From: CAZCBD01 sp964496755
GTDB lineage: Bacteria; Bacteroidota; Ignavibacteria; Ignavibacteriales; Melioribacteraceae
Reading direction: 5' to 3'
NCBI GenBank assembly: GCA_964496755.1
Contig: CAZCBD010000053.1
Span: 1-14,429 of the forward strand
Length of the DNA stretch: 14,429 nucleotides
Numbering within the stretch: position 1 is the stretch's first letter; each line of letters starts with the position of its first letter. Position numbers and translations under genes: made by a program. Positions 7,071 through 13,694 of this stretch are shown here, piece by piece. A model generated the notes under the pieces. The model was not told where the DNA came from. It ran no database searches and was given only the letters and a program-made list of their open reading frames with translations.

Positions 7071-7688
7071 ATGAAAATCAAAAATCTAATACTGTTTTTA
7101 TTGGCAATACTTACATTTTCTTGTGAAACGGCAAGCCACAAAGAGGCTAAAAAATTTTATGTTTCGGGAGTTAGTGACTATAAAAAAGCTAATTACAAAA
7201 ATGCAATTATAAATTTCACAAAAGCTGTTTCTTATTATTCCGATTATGCGGATGCATATAATTATAGAGGTTCGGCTAGAGTATTATTAAAAGACTTTAA
7301 AGGAGCATTAAAGGATTATTCCAAAGCAATTGAAATTTTACCACGATTTGCCGAGGCGTATAATAATCGGGCGGCAGTTTACATGGAATTGAAAAAATAT
7401 GAAAAAGCTTTGAAAGATTTCAACAAGGCGCTTGAAATAAAACCGAATTTTGCGGTTGCTTATAAAGGCAGAGGAGAAGCAAAATTTGAACTTGGGCAAA
7501 CTACGAATGCAATTATTGATTATAACAAAGCAATTAGAATTAAACCTGATTTTGGTAATGCTTTTTTTAGTAGAGCATTGGCATTTCATAAACTCAAAAA
7601 AGATGAAGAGTGTTGTAAGGATTTGGAAATGGCAAAAATACTTGGGGTTGATTTGGCAGATGATTATTTAAAACTGTATTGCAAATAG
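7071..7688 (+). CDS. TPR-repeat protein, probable lipoprotein
   Basis: A 205-residue protein made almost wholly of tetratricopeptide repeats, so a protein-binding scaffold rather than an enzyme. The N-terminus MKIKNLILFLLAILTFSC has a basic start, a hydrophobic core and Cys18, which fits a lipoprotein signal, although Thr at -3 and Phe at -2 are not ideal lipobox residues. About five TPR units follow (roughly 27-58, 61-94, 95-128, 129-162, 163-195), with recurring YNNRAAVYMELKKYEKAL-like and NKAIRIKP-like helices. It is expected in the periplasm, anchored to the inner or outer membrane. AGAGGT upstream provides a ribosome site. It lies 18 bases after the membrane-anchored protein and 61 bases before a 53-residue gene, and the three probably share a transcript. 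A partner cannot be named. Confidence 0.88.
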   Translation: MKIKNLILFLLAILTFSCETASHKEAKKFYVSGVSDYKKANYKNAIINFTKAVSYYSDYADAYNYRGSARVLLKDFKGALKDYSKAIEILPRFAEAYNNRAAVYMELKKYEKALKDFNKALEIKPNFAVAYKGRGEAKFELGQTTNAIIDYNKAIRIKPDFGNAFFSRALAFHKLKKDEECCKDLEMAKILGVDLADDYLKLYCK

Positions 7689-7739
7689 CATTGACTTTAA
7701 AAATTCTTCGGAACTGCGATGGTAAATAAACAAAAGTTT

Positions 7740-7745
7740 GGAGGA
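7740..7745 (+). promoter_or_regulatory. Consensus ribosome binding site of the 53-residue gene
   Basis: GGAGGA stands 4 bases before the ATG at 7750. It is among the strongest Shine-Dalgarno sequences in the window. The alternative ATG at 7745 meets TGA at once, so this site fixes the start at 7750. Confidence 0.7.
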
Positions 7746-7749
7746 TGTG

Positions 7750-7911
7750 ATGTACGAAGCTATAATTTTTGCAGAGTTATTACAGGTTCTTTCAAAGAAG
7801 GAAAAAAGAAAGTTGCAGAATGTTCTTCATAGTACTAATAAGGAACAAATGAAAATTCTTTTAATTGAATACATCAAAAAATATAAAAAATATTTGTCGC
7901 ATCTTTTTTAA
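7750..7911 (+). CDS. Small hypothetical protein, 53 residues
   Basis: An uncharacterised small gene. Reading ATG at 7750 to TAA at 7909-7911 gives MYEAIIFAELLQVLSKKEKR, then a middle with KLQNVLHSTN and KEQMKILLIE, ending in YIKKYKKYLSHLF. It appears wholly helical and amphipathic, basic overall, with no signal peptide or Cys motif. The case for coding is the GGAGGA ribosome site at close spacing, the absence of a better start, and a position directly before an intrinsic terminator, whose hairpin includes the stop codon. It lies 61 bases after the TPR gene and may be the last gene of that cassette. It could instead be a chance frame over an untranslated terminator region; I favour a real gene. 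Confidence 0.6.
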   Translation: MYEAIIFAELLQVLSKKEKRKLQNVLHSTNKEQMKILLIEYIKKYKKYLSHLF

Positions 7912-7923
7912 GATGCGTTTTTT
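7898..7923 (+). terminator. Intrinsic terminator after the small-gene cassette
   Basis: CGCATCTT and AAGATGCG form a perfect 8-base-pair stem around a TTTT loop and are followed at once by six T residues. This is a textbook rho-independent terminator on the plus strand. It separates the cassette at 6669-7911 from the Bat operon, which therefore needs its own promoter in the 138 bases before 8062. No promoter there stood out. Confidence 0.85.
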
Positions 7924-8051
7924 ATTTAGCACTTCAAATTTTTATAATTATCTCCATTTCGTTATTTTAACCATTCATAATTTTTCCTACATCTGTTTTG
8001 AAACAAAAAACATTTAAAATTGTAAAAAGCAATTGTTGTTAAATAAAGAGT

Positions 8052-8056
8052 GAGGG
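8052..8056 (+). promoter_or_regulatory. Ribosome binding site setting the moxR start
   Basis: GAGGG lies 5 bases before TTG at 8062. An upstream in-frame GTG at 8050 would place this site inside the coding region and has only a weak AAAG before it, so TTG 8062 is preferred. Confidence 0.6.
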
Positions 8057-8061
8057 TTATC

Positions 8062-9045
8062 TTGGAGATAACAGAATTAAACGAAAAAATAAAACGTGAA
8101 AGTGAATTTATCGATGTTTTATTCAATGAAATCGGTAAGGCTATAATTGGCCAAAAAACGATGGTAGAAAGATTGATAATCGGGCTTCTTTCTAATGGAC
8201 ATATTTTATTAGAAGGAGTACCGGGGTTAGCTAAAACATTAGCCATTAAATCATTAGCATCAACAATGAAAGCCGGTTTTCAGCGAATACAATTTACACC
8301 GGATTTACTGCCGGCGGATTTAATTGGGACAATGATTTATAATCAGAAAGACGGAAACTTTTTAATTAAAAAAGGTCCTATTTTTTCAAACTTTATTTTG
8401 GCTGATGAAATTAATCGTGCTCCTGCAAAAGTTCAGAGCGCACTATTGGAAGCAATGCAAGAAAAGCAAGTAACAATTGGCGAGAAAACATTTAAATTAG
8501 AAGAGCCTTTTTTAGTGTTGGCTACTCAGAATCCGATTGAACAAGAAGGCACTTATCCTTTACCCGAAGCCCAGGTTGATCGGTTTATGCTTAAGGTTAA
8601 AATTACTTATCCTTCTTTTGAAGAAGAAATGGAAATTATGAAACAAAACATAAATGATACTTTCGGCCAAATAAATCAGGTGGTTTCTGCCGATGATATT
8701 TTAAAAGGGCGTAAACTGGTTAACGAAATATACATTGATGAAAAAATCGAAAAATATATTTTATCGATAATTTTTGCTACTCGCGAGCCGGAAAAATACG
8801 GCTTGCCGGAGCTCAAAAATTTAATCAGTTACGGAGCTTCGCCACGTGCTTCAATTAATTTAGCCAAGGGAGCTCGGTCAATGGCATTTATAAAACGCAG
8901 AGGTTATGTAATTCCGGAAGATGTTCGCGCAATTTGTATGGATGTAATGCGACATAGAATTGCTGTTACATACGAAGCCGAAGCTGAAGAAATTACATCT
9001 GAAAATATTATTGAACAAATTCTTAATACAGTTGAAGTGCCATAG
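8062..9045 (+). CDS. moxR: MoxR-family AAA+ ATPase of the Bat operon
   Basis: A cytosolic AAA+ ATPase of the MoxR/RavA clade, thought to act as a chaperone that works with von Willebrand A partners encoded beside it. From the TTG start it has 327 residues. Walker A is GVPGLAKT (52-59), Walker B is FILADE (111-116), and sensor 1 is Asn157 in ATQNPIEQEGTYPLPEAQVD. GASPRAS, near residue 254, lies in the C-terminal lid with the sensor-2 arginine. The N-terminus MEITELNEKIKRE matches the usual family start, which supports TTG at 8062 over GTG at 8050 (331 residues). It leads the operon, 12 bases before the DUF58 gene. ATPase function is strongly supported; the client is unknown. Confidence 0.94.
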   Translation: MEITELNEKIKRESEFIDVLFNEIGKAIIGQKTMVERLIIGLLSNGHILLEGVPGLAKTLAIKSLASTMKAGFQRIQFTPDLLPADLIGTMIYNQKDGNFLIKKGPIFSNFILADEINRAPAKVQSALLEAMQEKQVTIGEKTFKLEEPFLVLATQNPIEQEGTYPLPEAQVDRFMLKVKITYPSFEEEMEIMKQNINDTFGQINQVVSADDILKGRKLVNEIYIDEKIEKYILSIIFATREPEKYGLPELKNLISYGASPRASINLAKGARSMAFIKRRGYVIPEDVRAICMDVMRHRIAVTYEAEAEEITSENIIEQILNTVEVP

Positions 9046-9057
9046 CGGCAGGTACAA

Positions 9058-9933
9058 ATGGAAACAAAAGAAATATTAAAACAAGTACGCCACATTGAAT
9101 TAAAGACCCGTGGTTTGGTAAATCAAGTGTTTTCAGGCGAATATCATTCTGTTTTCAAAGGTCGCGGAATGGAATTTTCTGAGGTTAGAGAATACCAGTT
9201 CGGTGATGATATTCGCAATATTGATTGGAATGTTACTGCCAGATATAATTCTCCTTTTGTAAAAGTATTTGAAGAGGAAAGAGAGCTAACGGTAATGCTT
9301 CTTGTTGATTTAAGCGGATCATTAAATTTTGGTACAATTGAAAAAACCAAACAAAGAATTGCTGCAGAAATATCAGCCATTATGGCATTTTCTGCCATGA
9401 AAAATAACGATAAGGTGGGATTAATTTTGTTTACGGATAGAATAGAAAAATTTGTTCCGCCTAGAAAAGGTAAAAGTCATGTGCTAAGAATTATTCGTGA
9501 AGTTTTATCTTTTGAACCTTCCGGGAAAAACACAAATATAAAAATAGCTTTGGAATATTTTAATTCCGTGATAAAAAAAAGAAGTATTTCTTTTTTAATT
9601 TCTGACTTTATTGATTCGGGATATGATAAAATTATAAGAATAATTGGGCGAAAACATGATTTAATTGCTTTGAATCTGAGCGATCCGAATGAGTTAAATT
9701 TACCTAAAACAGGCCTAATTCATTTTAAAGATGCTGAATCCGGCGAGATTAGATTTGTAGATTCTTCCAATAAAAATGTTAGAGAATGGTTTGAAAAAAG
9801 ACTTGCAGATATAAATCAATATAGAACTCATTTATTTAAATCAGTTGGAATTGATGAAATTTTAATTAATACTGACAAACCATATGTGAAATCATTAGTT
9901 GATTTTTTTAAGATGAGAGAGAGAAGATGTTAA
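9058..9933 (+). CDS. DUF58 domain protein (VWA-like), MoxR partner
   Basis: A DUF58-family protein nearly always found next to moxR and believed to be its von Willebrand A-like partner. It has 291 residues and no membrane segment, so it is cytosolic. The DUF58 signature FKGRGMEFSEVREYQFGDDI (33-52) and RNIDWNVTARY (53-63) is intact. A metal-site motif follows: DLSGS (Asp84-x-Ser86-x-Ser88), with Thr159 and Asp183 (in ISDFID) as likely remaining ligands. These suggest a functional MIDAS. The ATG is 12 bases after moxR, with AGG upstream; the final codons overlap the next gene by 7 bases. The role in Bat systems is inferred from gene neighbourhood. Confidence 0.92.
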   Translation: METKEILKQVRHIELKTRGLVNQVFSGEYHSVFKGRGMEFSEVREYQFGDDIRNIDWNVTARYNSPFVKVFEEERELTVMLLVDLSGSLNFGTIEKTKQRIAAEISAIMAFSAMKNNDKVGLILFTDRIEKFVPPRKGKSHVLRIIREVLSFEPSGKNTNIKIALEYFNSVIKKRSISFLISDFIDSGYDKIIRIIGRKHDLIALNLSDPNELNLPKTGLIHFKDAESGEIRFVDSSNKNVREWFEKRLADINQYRTHLFKSVGIDEILINTDKPYVKSLVDFFKMRERRC

Positions 9934-10892
9934 GATTACGAGTGATATTATTCGTTTTGTTTTTAACATATTTTAATGTTCAATATTTTAATGCTCAAAA
10001 CATTAAAGTTAATGCAAAAGTTGATTCTACTAATTATAAAATCGGTGATTTTATTAACTATACCTTGGAAATAAAGCATCCCCAAGATGTTAAGATTAAA
10101 CTTCCTTCAATTAAAGATAGCATAAAAGTTCTTGATTTTATTAAACAAAAAAAAACTCAATTCCTAAAATCTGAAAATGAGATAACAGAGAAATATTGCT
10201 TTGTCTTTTCAAAATATGATTCTGCAGAAGTTATAATACCCAAAATTAAGATCGGCTATTTTAATAAAACAGATAGTTTGAACTTAAAATATATAACATC
10301 AAATGATATTTATGTGAGCATAATGCCGCTGGAGGTTGATGCTAAGGCTGATATTAAAGATGTTAAACAACCTATTAAAATTCCATATAATTGGTTGCTA
10401 ATTATTTTTATTGCAATTTTTGTTCTAACATTGGTATTAATAGCTATCTATTTTTGGCGAAAAAGAAAACTTGCGGAAAATAAAAAAAATGAAGAAATAA
10501 AAATTATTTTACCCCCGGATGTTGAAGCTTTGCAAGCTTTGGAAGAATTACAAAAAAAAGAATTATGGCAAAAAGGTAAATTAAAAGAATTTCATTCACA
10601 AATAACATACATAATTAGGAAGTACTTAGAAAGGCAATACGATTTTCCCGCTTTGGAAATTACATCTTCCGAAATATTGGAATTTATTTTAGCTAATAAT
10701 GAAACTCAAGTAATTTTAGATCAACTAAAAGATTTTCTAACTAATGCGGATTTAGTGAAGTTTGCAAAATTTACTCCCGATAAAAGAGTTAATGAAGAAA
10801 TGTTTAATCAAGCATTTGAAATTATTAATTTAACTAAAAAAGTTCAAAAGGAAATTGCCGAAGAAAAAACAGTGGAGGTAACAAATGTTTAG
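9927..10892 (+). CDS. Bat-operon membrane protein with BatD-like ectodomain and DUF4381-like tail
   Basis: A 321-residue membrane protein found between the DUF58 gene and batA. A signal peptide covers about residues 1-23 (ending VQYFNAQ). Residues 24-135 are beta-rich and resemble one BatD repeat (compare NYKIGDFINYTLEIK with the AYVGEQINLTYKLY of the batD gene at 13695). One transmembrane helix spans 156-177, followed by basic RKRK. The cytosolic tail (195-310) contains LPPDVEALQALEELQ, KGKLKEFHSQITYIIRKYLE and FPALEITSSEILEFI, a pattern like DUF4381 proteins of proteobacterial MoxR/VWA clusters. It probably links periplasmic and cytosolic parts of the Bat complex (inference). It overlaps DUF58 by 7 bases and batA by 8. 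Confidence 0.8.
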   Translation: MLRLRVILFVLFLTYFNVQYFNAQNIKVNAKVDSTNYKIGDFINYTLEIKHPQDVKIKLPSIKDSIKVLDFIKQKKTQFLKSENEITEKYCFVFSKYDSAEVIIPKIKIGYFNKTDSLNLKYITSNDIYVSIMPLEVDAKADIKDVKQPIKIPYNWLLIIFIAIFVLTLVLIAIYFWRKRKLAENKKNEEIKIILPPDVEALQALEELQKKELWQKGKLKEFHSQITYIIRKYLERQYDFPALEITSSEILEFILANNETQVILDQLKDFLTNADLVKFAKFTPDKRVNEEMFNQAFEIINLTKKVQKEIAEEKTVEVTNV

Positions 10893-11880
10893 TAACATTA
10901 GTTTTGCTTTACCTCAAGCTTTTTTTCTTTTCATATTAGTTCCGGTACTTGTTATTTGGTATTTGAATAAATACAAATCAAATACTCCTTCAATAAAATT
11001 TTCCACTTTGTCTCTTTTAAAGGGATTAAAACCGACTTTAAAAGAGAGACTAGTTCACTTACCATTTGTCTTGCGCGTCTTGGCAATTAGTTTTTTGATT
11101 GTTGCTTTGGCAAGGCCCCAATCATTTTCTACCGGTGAGGATGTTTATACCGAAGGAATAGATATAGCAATGGTATTGGATATTTCGGGAAGTATGTTGG
11201 CAGAGGATTTAAAACCCAATAGATTGGAAGCAGCAAAAAATGTAATTAACAATTTTATAAAAGGAAGAACCTCCGATAAAATCGGACTTGTAATTTTTGC
11301 AAAAGAAAGTTTTACCCAATGTCCTCTGACAATTGATTATAATGTGCTTCGTAATTTGCTTTCGGAAATTAAAAACGGAATGCTTGAAGATGGTACTGCT
11401 ATTGGTACGGCAATAGCCAATGGCGTTAATAGATTAAAGGATAGTAAAGCTAAAAGCAAAGTAATAATTTTGCTAACCGATGGCGTCAACAATGCCGGAG
11501 AAATAGATCCTATAACCGCAGCACAGATTGCTGAAAGTTTCGGAATACGAATTTACACTATTGGGGTGGGCACTAAAGGTGAAGCACCCTATCCGTTTCA
11601 AACACCGTTTGGTACTCGCTATCAAATGATGAAAGTTGAAATTGATGAGGCTACCTTGCAACAAGTAGCACAAATTACCGGCGGTAAATATTTTCGTGCT
11701 TTGAATAATAAAAAATTAAAAGAAATTTATAAGCAAATTGATTCTATGGAAAAAACAAAAGTCGAAATAAAATCGTACAGACATGCATCTGAAAAATTTT
11801 ACATTTGGGCATTGTTAGGATTAATTTCATTGTTGCTCGAATATATTCTTTCGAAAACTTATTTGCGTGTTTTACCATAA
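10885..11880 (+). CDS. batA: BatA, membrane-anchored von Willebrand A protein
   Basis: First VWA protein of the Bacteroides aerotolerance system, 331 residues, anchored in the inner membrane. Hydrophobic helices lie at about 8-27 and 59-77 before the VWA domain, and a third lies at about 308-325, giving the usual Bat topology. The MIDAS is complete: DISGS (Asp99, Ser101, Ser103), Thr171 in DGTAIG and Asp199 in LTDG. ARPQ (76-79) before the domain and EDLKPNRLEAAK (107-118) after the MIDAS are BatA/BatB hallmarks. A strong GGAGG sits 6 bases before the ATG, which lies in the end of the preceding gene (8-base overlap). BatA and BatB are thought to form one complex and to be served by MoxR. Confidence 0.93.
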   Translation: MFSNISFALPQAFFLFILVPVLVIWYLNKYKSNTPSIKFSTLSLLKGLKPTLKERLVHLPFVLRVLAISFLIVALARPQSFSTGEDVYTEGIDIAMVLDISGSMLAEDLKPNRLEAAKNVINNFIKGRTSDKIGLVIFAKESFTQCPLTIDYNVLRNLLSEIKNGMLEDGTAIGTAIANGVNRLKDSKAKSKVIILLTDGVNNAGEIDPITAAQIAESFGIRIYTIGVGTKGEAPYPFQTPFGTRYQMMKVEIDEATLQQVAQITGGKYFRALNNKKLKEIYKQIDSMEKTKVEIKSYRHASEKFYIWALLGLISLLLEYILSKTYLRVLP

Positions 11881-11896
11881 TTGAAGAGAGCTGAGA

Positions 11897-12928
11897 ATGT
11901 ATAGATTTGCACATAGTGAATATCTGAATTTGTTATACCTGATTCCGGTTTTGATTTTTCTTTATTTTCTTTTGTTACGAAAAAGGAAAAAAGTTTTGTC
12001 TGAATTTGCAAATCCGGTAATGCATAAAATTTTAATACCTTTAAAAAGTATAGCTAAATTAAACTTAAAATTTATACTAAAAATTTTTGCAATTTTATTT
12101 TTAATAATCGGATTGGCAAATCCGCAAGTTGGGACTAAAATTGAAGAAGTTAAACAGGTTGGCATTGATGTTTTTATTTTGCTTGATGTTTCTCTTAGCA
12201 TGAAAGCTGAAGATATAAAACCGAATCGTTTGGAGAAAGCCAAACACGATATAGCAAGATTAATTCAAAAATTAAAAGGTGATAGAATAGGGCTAATTGT
12301 TTTTTCAGGTGATGCATATGTTCAATTTCCGTTAACAACAGATTATGCGGCAGCTAATTTGTTTTTATCGGCTGTTGATGTTACAACTGTTCCCCAACCC
12401 GGAACAAGCATTGCCAAAGCAATAAAAATGGCCATACAATCTTTTAAGGCAAAAGAAGCAACACAAAAAGCAATTATAGTAATTACCGATGGCGAAGATC
12501 ACGAAGGAGAAACTGAAGCAATTGCTAAAAAGGCTGCGGATATGGGTATCAGAATTTATTCGATAGGTTTGGGATCGCCCGCCGGCGCACCAATTCCACT
12601 TTACAGTAATTCCGGAAAAAGAATCGGGTTCAAAAAAGATAAACGCGGAGAACCGGTTCTAACCAAATTAGATGAAGCAATACTGCAAAAAATAGCTTCG
12701 GCTACCAACGGCAAATATTATCGTGGTTCAACAACGCAAGATGAATTAAATTTAATTTATTCTGATTTATCTAAGATTGAGCAAACCGAATTCGGCGTGA
12801 AAAAAATAACTGATTATGAAGATCGCTTCTACTATTTTATTGCTGTAACTTTTCTTCTATTGATTGTTGAATCTTTTATTTCTTCGAATAAATCCAAACT
12901 ACTTAGTAAATTTGAAAAAGCAAATTGA
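11897..12928 (+). CDS. batB: BatB, membrane-anchored von Willebrand A protein
   Basis: Second VWA protein of the operon, 343 residues and a paralogue of BatA. Membrane helices lie at about 10-27, 58-74 and 311-330. LANPQVGT (73-80) marks the junction to the VWA domain. The MIDAS reads DVSLS (Asp97, Ser99, Ser101), with Leu in place of the Gly of BatA, Thr170 in QPGTSI and Asp198 in ITDGEDHEGE. EDIKPNRLEKAK mirrors the BatA helix. The long loop with SPAGAPIPL and KKDKRGEPVLTKLDE (near residues 229-260) is typical of BatB. It starts 16 bases after batA and ends 10 bases before batC. Order and motifs make the assignment of BatB rather than a second BatA firm. Confidence 0.93.
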   Translation: MYRFAHSEYLNLLYLIPVLIFLYFLLLRKRKKVLSEFANPVMHKILIPLKSIAKLNLKFILKIFAILFLIIGLANPQVGTKIEEVKQVGIDVFILLDVSLSMKAEDIKPNRLEKAKHDIARLIQKLKGDRIGLIVFSGDAYVQFPLTTDYAAANLFLSAVDVTTVPQPGTSIAKAIKMAIQSFKAKEATQKAIIVITDGEDHEGETEAIAKKAADMGIRIYSIGLGSPAGAPIPLYSNSGKRIGFKKDKRGEPVLTKLDEAILQKIASATNGKYYRGSTTQDELNLIYSDLSKIEQTEFGVKKITDYEDRFYYFIAVTFLLLIVESFISSNKSKLLSKFEKAN

Positions 12929-12938
12929 AGGTTGGTAA

Positions 12939-13691
12939 ATGAAACATACTTTTATTTTATTTCTTTTTTTAAGCTCCGTAATTTTTGCACAGAGTGTTAC
13001 CGGCTTGGTAAACGATGGAGTGGATTTATATAAAAAAGGCAAATATAATGACGCTGAAATTAAATTTAGGAAAGGTCTTGATAAAGAGTTTGATAAATTT
13101 GAAACTCATTTTAATTTAGGTGATGCCCTTTTTAAGCAAGGAAAGTTTGATGATGCAATAAAGGCTTTTAAAAATTCTTTACCTTTAACTAATGAGGCTA
13201 AATTAAAGTCTAAAGTATTTCACAATATTGGTAATTCTTTTTTGAAATCTAAAAAACTGAATGAGGCAATTGAGGCTTATAAAAATGCATTAAAATTAAA
13301 TCCAAATGATTTTGAAACGAAATACAATCTGTCTTATGCGCTTAAAATGAAAAAACAAAAACAACAAAAGAATAATAAAAGCAACAAAAATAATAAAGAC
13401 CGGCAAAATAAAAATCAAAAGAACCAAAAAAATCAAAATCAAAAGAACAAGGATCAAAAGAATAAAAATCAAAAAAATAAAGATCAAAAGAATAAAGAAA
13501 ATCAACAAAATAAAAATCAGAAACAAAAACAGCAACAGAATCAACAGCAAAATCAGAAGCAACAGAAAAATAAAATTTCTAAGCAAGAAGCAAAAAGAAT
13601 TTTAAATGCGTTGAAGAATAAAGAATCTGATTTACAAAAAAAATTAAGAGTAAAAAAAGGCAAGGTTGTTAAAAAGGAAAAAGACTGGTAA
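12939..13691 (+). CDS. batC: BatC, exported TPR protein with a Lys/Asn/Gln-rich tail
   Basis: TPR component of the Bat system, 250 residues, predicted periplasmic. A signal peptide ends near residue 18 (SVIFAQS). TPR-type helices run from about 20 to 136, including YKKGKYNDAEIKFRKGL, a second unit with FKQGKFDDAIKAFKNSL and a third with LNEAIEAYKNALKLNP. Residues 138-211 are almost only Lys, Asn and Gln with a few Asp/Glu, a strongly basic low-complexity linker containing a tandem 15-base repeat. The conserved BatC end follows: ISKQEAKRILNALKNKESDL (213-232) and the final KDW. This end pattern is what I rely on for BatC rather than a generic TPR protein. It sits between batB and batD, 3 bases before the batD start. 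Confidence 0.88.
   Translation: MKHTFILFLFLSSVIFAQSVTGLVNDGVDLYKKGKYNDAEIKFRKGLDKEFDKFETHFNLGDALFKQGKFDDAIKAFKNSLPLTNEAKLKSKVFHNIGNSFLKSKKLNEAIEAYKNALKLNPNDFETKYNLSYALKMKKQKQQKNNKSNKNNKDRQNKNQKNQKNQNQKNKDQKNKNQKNKDQKNKENQQNKNQKQKQQQNQQQNQKQQKNKISKQEAKRILNALKNKESDLQKKLRVKKGKVVKKEKDW
13437..13496 (+). repeat. Tandem 15-base repeat, four units, in batC
   Basis: Four in-frame units encode NQKNK, DQKNK, NQKNK, DQKNK (residues 167-186): AATCAAAAGAACAAG, GATCAAAAGAATAAA, AATCAAAAAAATAAA and GATCAAAAGAATAAA. Units two and four are identical, so a 30-base higher period is also visible. More degenerate units flank it on both sides. A gain or loss of a unit would keep the frame and change only linker length. 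Confidence 0.85.
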
Positions 13692-13694
13692 AAA

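Noticed and set aside
7924..8061. Promoter for the Bat operon: TTGAAA at 7998 with TAAAAT at 8015 or TAAAAA at 8023
   Set aside because: Spacings of 11 and 19 bases are poor for sigma-70, and the TAnnTTTG element of Bacteroidota is matched only imperfectly. In DNA this AT-rich such matches are expected by chance.
13296..13586. 96-residue minus-strand frame rich in Leu and Ile, resembling a membrane peptide
   Set aside because: It is the complement of the Lys/Asn/Gln repeat of batC; AAA/CAA/AAT codons read backwards give Phe/Leu/Ile. No ribosome site is seen.
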